Shown here: in pieces, positions 60,490 to 64,000 of the stretch | How positions within the stretch are numbered: position 1 is the stretch's first letter | Layout of the letters: every line of letters begins with the position of its first letter | Assembly: GCF_018320785.1 (NCBI RefSeq) | Contig: NC_054882.1 | Location: 25,362,719 to 25,426,718 of the forward strand | Direction: 5' to 3' | Length of the DNA: 64,000 nucleotides | From: Cheilinus undulatus | Lineage: Eukaryota > Chordata > Actinopteri > Labriformes > Labridae | Made by a program: the position numbers and the translations under genes | Notes under the pieces: model-generated | Seen by the model: only the letters and a program-made list of their open reading frames with translations | Databases searched by the model: none | What the model was told of the DNA's origin: nothing

Positions 60490-62834
60490 ATGTCATTCGC
60501 TACAAGAGCGATGATAACTGCGTCAAAGTCAAAAGTATTGAGCCTTGCCAGGTAAAGTTCATCATCCATACATCTTTAACATAAGTATACATGTCTCTGG
60601 AACATAAATATATAACGTAAAGGTGTTTAGTTCACTGCATGTAGAATTTGATTGGTTGTTAGCAAACCTAGCCTACTGGCCATGTTACCAGCTAGCACTA
60701 ATGCTATTGACGTCTAAAGTCCTCTGCTGTCATATGATGCAGTGTTTGTGTTTTACAGGGCATCTCATCTTATCAACAATACCAATGTGGGCCAACAACT
60801 ACCGCGGCTTCTACCAAACCCCCCACCCCTTCAGGCAGCTGGGGTCAAGCGTTTCAGCACCTCAACACAGGAGAAACAAGAGGTGTCAAATCCATCTGAA
60901 GATAGAGTCAATCTGACTGAGTCATGTGTGAAGGTGAGCAGACACACCATACACTTTATTGGGTCTGACAAGACGAGATAAAACATTACGTTTTAAAGAA
61001 ATAAATGAGAATTGATAATACCTAATGCTGTTCAGACACTGTTATCAAAGCTACTATGTTGAACTTTTGGCGCCCTCCTGTGGACAGATAACGAGTCATT
61101 GACATGACATGCATTTTTTTGTGTCGAATCTGTGATTTGCTTTTGAACAAAATCATGGCATATATCAGTTTATCCTATGACAATGACTTTGTTTGAATAT
61201 TTTTAGTTTATTCAAATGATATAAGTAATTGCATATTTTGGTATCTCTAACCCTGAAAATGTCATGTCGCGTGACTGAATGAATGAACAGTTTGTTGTGG
61301 CTATCAAAAATGGATTTTAATTGTGAGAAATTCAAAAAGTACTTTAGAATTATTTTATGGTTGAAATCTTTGAAATAAAAAAAAATATTAGAATTAATCA
61401 GATGGTAAGATCATCAAAAAACTTTTGTCTGGGAATGTACAAGTTCTTAAATGTGAAGCTGGCTTAACTGTAATCATGGGTATTTTATTTTAAAATGAAG
61501 TGATGAAAACAGATTGTAGCACAATTCATCATCCATTTAACTCCAGTTAACACTTGTGGGTAAGTAAAAAGGTTTGCAGGTCCTTTTCAAGTAAAGATAA
61601 AACATTTACTTCCAGTGACAGGTTGGCAGGTGCACTTTCCATGTCAGATAGTACAACCAATTTAAAATAGCACTTTAAATAAATAAATAAATAAATAAAT
61701 ATATATATATATAAAATCTTCTTTTTAACAAGGATAAAAGTAGCAACATGTGTCAAAGTATTTGCCTATTTCACTTGAAATTTGTTGCAAATATCAGGTA
61801 GTGCAACCGCAATGAATGCAGCCTTATATGTCATTGATCTGTGCAATCTTGACCTGTAAAAAAAAGCCCATCTATTTCCATTCAAAATCTCCTATTGTAT
61901 TTTTTTCTAATGTGAAACTTAAGAAGAGGCTGTTTTTCTTTTTTTTTTAATTTGCTGTTGCTGTAATTTGCAAGTTGACACTTACCCCATGGCTTTACAA
62001 GCGTCAATACAGAAGTAGTCAGTGTTGAAGCAGATGGTTTTATCTGCTGTTGTAGGTCTCAAAGTATCATCAGTATTAATTTCTGCCTGTTATATGAGGT
62101 AGAATACTGTATCCCAATCTGAAATCCAGGACCCCATTGAGGTGTCAGAGCAGAGGTCTCTAGCTCTGAGGTAGTCAAAATTAGATTTGCACATAATTAC
62201 TAAAATTATGGTAATACACTGATTAAACAGTTTATACACATGTCTTCAGGTAGGAAAACCACTTGTACACCTATTTTCTTATGGGTTTATAAATTAAACA
62301 ATTATAATCAGTGTAGATGGTGGGGACTTTGGGGCTCCAAGGAAAGAGAATCACTGAGCTAGAAGCAAGAATCTCCTCATGTGTTCAGTCATTTTTTTGT
62401 GTGTGTTGTGCCACCTTCATGCTGGTTATATCCCTCTCTACCACAGAGACTTGGTGAAATCATGGGGAAAGGAGAGTACCTGAGGATACATGTGGAGGGA
62501 GGAGGCTGCTCTGGGTTCCAGTACAAGTTCTCAGTTGATAGTAACAAGAATGAAGACGACAGGTAAACTACCACTCATCTTGTTTAGACATTGTTTTGAT
62601 CTTGCCCCTGTTCGCTAATCCAATCAAGTCTGCCCCCTCCCCTCTGCTTTGTGTTTCAGGGTGTTCGAGCAGGGAGGAGTGGGAGTCATCGTGGATCAGG
62701 ACAGTCTGGAGTTTGTGAAAGGATCCACTGTGGACTTCAGCCAGGAGTTGATCCGCTCGGCCTTCCAGGTGCAGAAGAATCCTCAGGCTGATCACGGATG
62801 CTCCTGCGGGAGCTCCTTCTCTGTCAAACTATGA
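60490..62834 (+). CDS. isca2: Iron-sulfur cluster assembly 2 homolog, mitochondrial
   Basis: A-type Fe-S carrier that, with ISCA1 and IBA57, builds 4Fe-4S clusters in mitochondria. Four coding exons: 60490-60551, 60759-60933, 62447-62562 and 62660-62834. They total 528 nt, 175 aa, all phases matching. The start at 60490 was chosen over an upstream ATG at 60483 because only its frame joins exon 2. It also yields a basic, serine-rich mitochondrial presequence ([15 protein letters not shown]...). The A-type signature cysteines are at 100 in '[11 protein letters not shown]' and at 165 and 167 in '[12 protein letters not shown]'. '[15 protein letters not shown]' is also conserved. Intron 2 is 1.5 kb. 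Confidence 0.96.
60934..62446. other. ISCA2 intron 2
   Basis: AT-rich intron holding an (AAAT)n/(AT)n microsatellite at about 61677-61714. No transposon or exon recognised. Confidence 0.5.
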
Positions 62835-63749
62835 CCCTACTTCACTGCAGAAATGTTTTTACTACCCACATTTAACAGCTTATGATGTGACACCTGACAC
62901 ATGGTCAACAAGAACAGAACGTTAAAAGATTTAAAATATTTAAAAGACAGACTTATGGATTGCCTTTAAAAGTACATGCATGCCTCCTAAACTGGAAACT
63001 TTGGGTATTACATGATGAAAACCATCTTTGATTGTCTTTAATTCCTGTTTCAATACGCCAATAAGTACATCTAGTGTCACAACTAGCTTTAATGAAGACT
63101 GCATTTATGGCCACCATAACTGTCATTTGTTGTGTATTTCAAGAACACAGGGCTCAGTGGAAAGGTTTGTATCTTCCCTTGTATGTAAAAATGTAAATAG
63201 GCTATATGGATGAATAGAAAGCTATATTGTACTTGTTTCATCTAAATTAAAATTGATTGAATTTTAGATGTTTCCTCCCTGATTTCAGGTAATTGTATGT
63301 TAATTTGTGGGTCTGAAAGGTCATCATGCTTCTGAGACCACATGATGCATTTCCTGATAATGGTAGAATGATGAAAGGGCAGGAATCACTCAAATTTAAA
63401 CTCAAGATCATAGTTGTTTTTTTATTAAAGTGGAATTTAAGAAACATCTCACAAAAAATATACAAAAAGAATATGTACAAATGATATTTACACTGGTATA
63501 ATGTAAATCAAAATATGCAGCAACGTTTTTTGTACTTAGTCTGTAGTTAGAAGCAAAATGTTTTGCACTTTTCATAATTTCTCTCTGATAAAACATTCCA
63601 TTTATGTAATATATCTGATTACACAAAACATTTAGCTCACTGTTGAAAAAAGTCACACTGTCATATTCTTGAAAATGCGACAATAATACGTCATAGCAGC
63701 ACACTGAAAAATGACCCAAAGATTTGCAACAGTGCATAAAAACATCGAT
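62835..63749. other. ISCA2 3' UTR and converging 3' UTR of the next gene
   Basis: ISCA2 3' UTR starts at 62835; the best poly(A) candidate is the variant ATTAAA at 63246-63251. From the other side, AATAAA on the minus strand at 63421-63426 fits the 3' end of the gene whose last exon is at 63750-63821. The two transcripts would end about 170 bases apart. Confidence 0.5.
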
Positions 63750-63821
63750 TTACAGCTGTTCTTTTTTCTTTTCTGAGGATTTTGGTTTGGACGGATTGTC
63801 TTTCAGTGAGCCATGCACACC
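63750..63821 (-). CDS. Last coding exon of an unidentified gene, cut by window edge
   Basis: On the minus strand an acceptor (gtag) at 63822-63825 is followed by 23 codons ending in TAA: 'GVHGSLKDNPSKPKSSEKKK' then EQL. The tail is lysine- and serine-rich and probably disordered. A poly(A) signal in the right orientation (63421-63426) supports a real 3' end. I do not recognise the gene; upstream exons lie right of the window. It could be a chance open segment, so confidence is modest. Confidence 0.4.
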   Translation of the reverse strand, partial: GVHGSLKDNPSKPKSSEKKKEQL

Positions 63822-64000
63822 CTACGGACCACAAACAAATCCTCACACAAGTACGCACACTTTTAACATGTCATGAGGGGGGAACACTGCCAAGGGAGGT
63901 TCAAGGTCAACCAGTCAACAACACAACCACGTAAACAAACCATTAAATGAACCATCGGGGTAACACAGTGAGCAGGTCAGGTGTACAGTGCATAGTATGC

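Overview
This window is vertebrate nuclear DNA, almost certainly from a ray-finned (probably percomorph) fish. Its genes are intron-rich with GT-AG exons. The non-coding DNA is AT-rich and carries fish-type repeats: several decayed Tc1-like DNA transposons, a tRNA-derived SINE, MITEs and LINE tails. I assembled genes by eye, matching splice sites and codon phase between exons. Every gene contained in the window closes to a whole number of codons.

Layout, left to right. 1-7385: 5' part of ALDH6A1 (minus), whose last visible intron is over 4.2 kb long and holds a Tc1 end, a SINE and a degenerate minisatellite. 8139-11519: GSTZ1 (plus, 216 aa), with Tc1 relics in intron 3. 12034-16810: a six-bladed kelch-repeat protein (minus, 580 aa) that I cannot name with certainty. 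16811-20875: intergenic, with a LINE-tail-like stretch. 20876-22172: TMED8, a GOLD-domain protein (minus, 269 aa). 23423-29440: NOXRED1 (minus, 329 aa), with a MITE and a broken coiled-coil open frame in its introns. 31187-46581: ATG2B (minus, 42 coding exons, 2076 aa), carrying a Tc1 insertion in one intron. 50521-51007: GSKIP (plus, 133 aa). 52130-53085: another Tc1 relic. 54944-59716: NPC2 (minus, 149 aa). 60490-62834: ISCA2 (plus, 175 aa). 63750-63821: the last coding exon of an unidentified minus-strand gene that leaves the window on the right.

The named genes are all on human chromosome 14, but there they lie in separate blocks: ALDH6A1/NPC2/ISCA2, GSTZ1/TMED8/NOXRED1 and ATG2B/GSKIP. 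The fish segment therefore keeps gene content but has a different order. Three gene pairs are head-to-head with short gaps (ALDH6A1/GSTZ1, ATG2B/GSKIP, NPC2/ISCA2), which suggests shared bidirectional promoters. GSTZ1 and the kelch gene are tail-to-tail, with poly(A) signals only tens of bases apart. The genes do not form one pathway. They cover mitochondrial valine/pyrimidine catabolism (ALDH6A1), tyrosine catabolism (GSTZ1), autophagic lipid transfer (ATG2B), GSK3/PKA anchoring (GSKIP), lysosomal cholesterol egress (NPC2) and mitochondrial Fe-S assembly (ISCA2). I saw no CRISPR array, operon, rRNA or tRNA gene, and no recognisable retrovirus or other virus-like element. Nothing here looks like a wholly new system; the less-explored items are the kelch gene, the intronic coiled-coil frame, the minisatellite and the MITE families.
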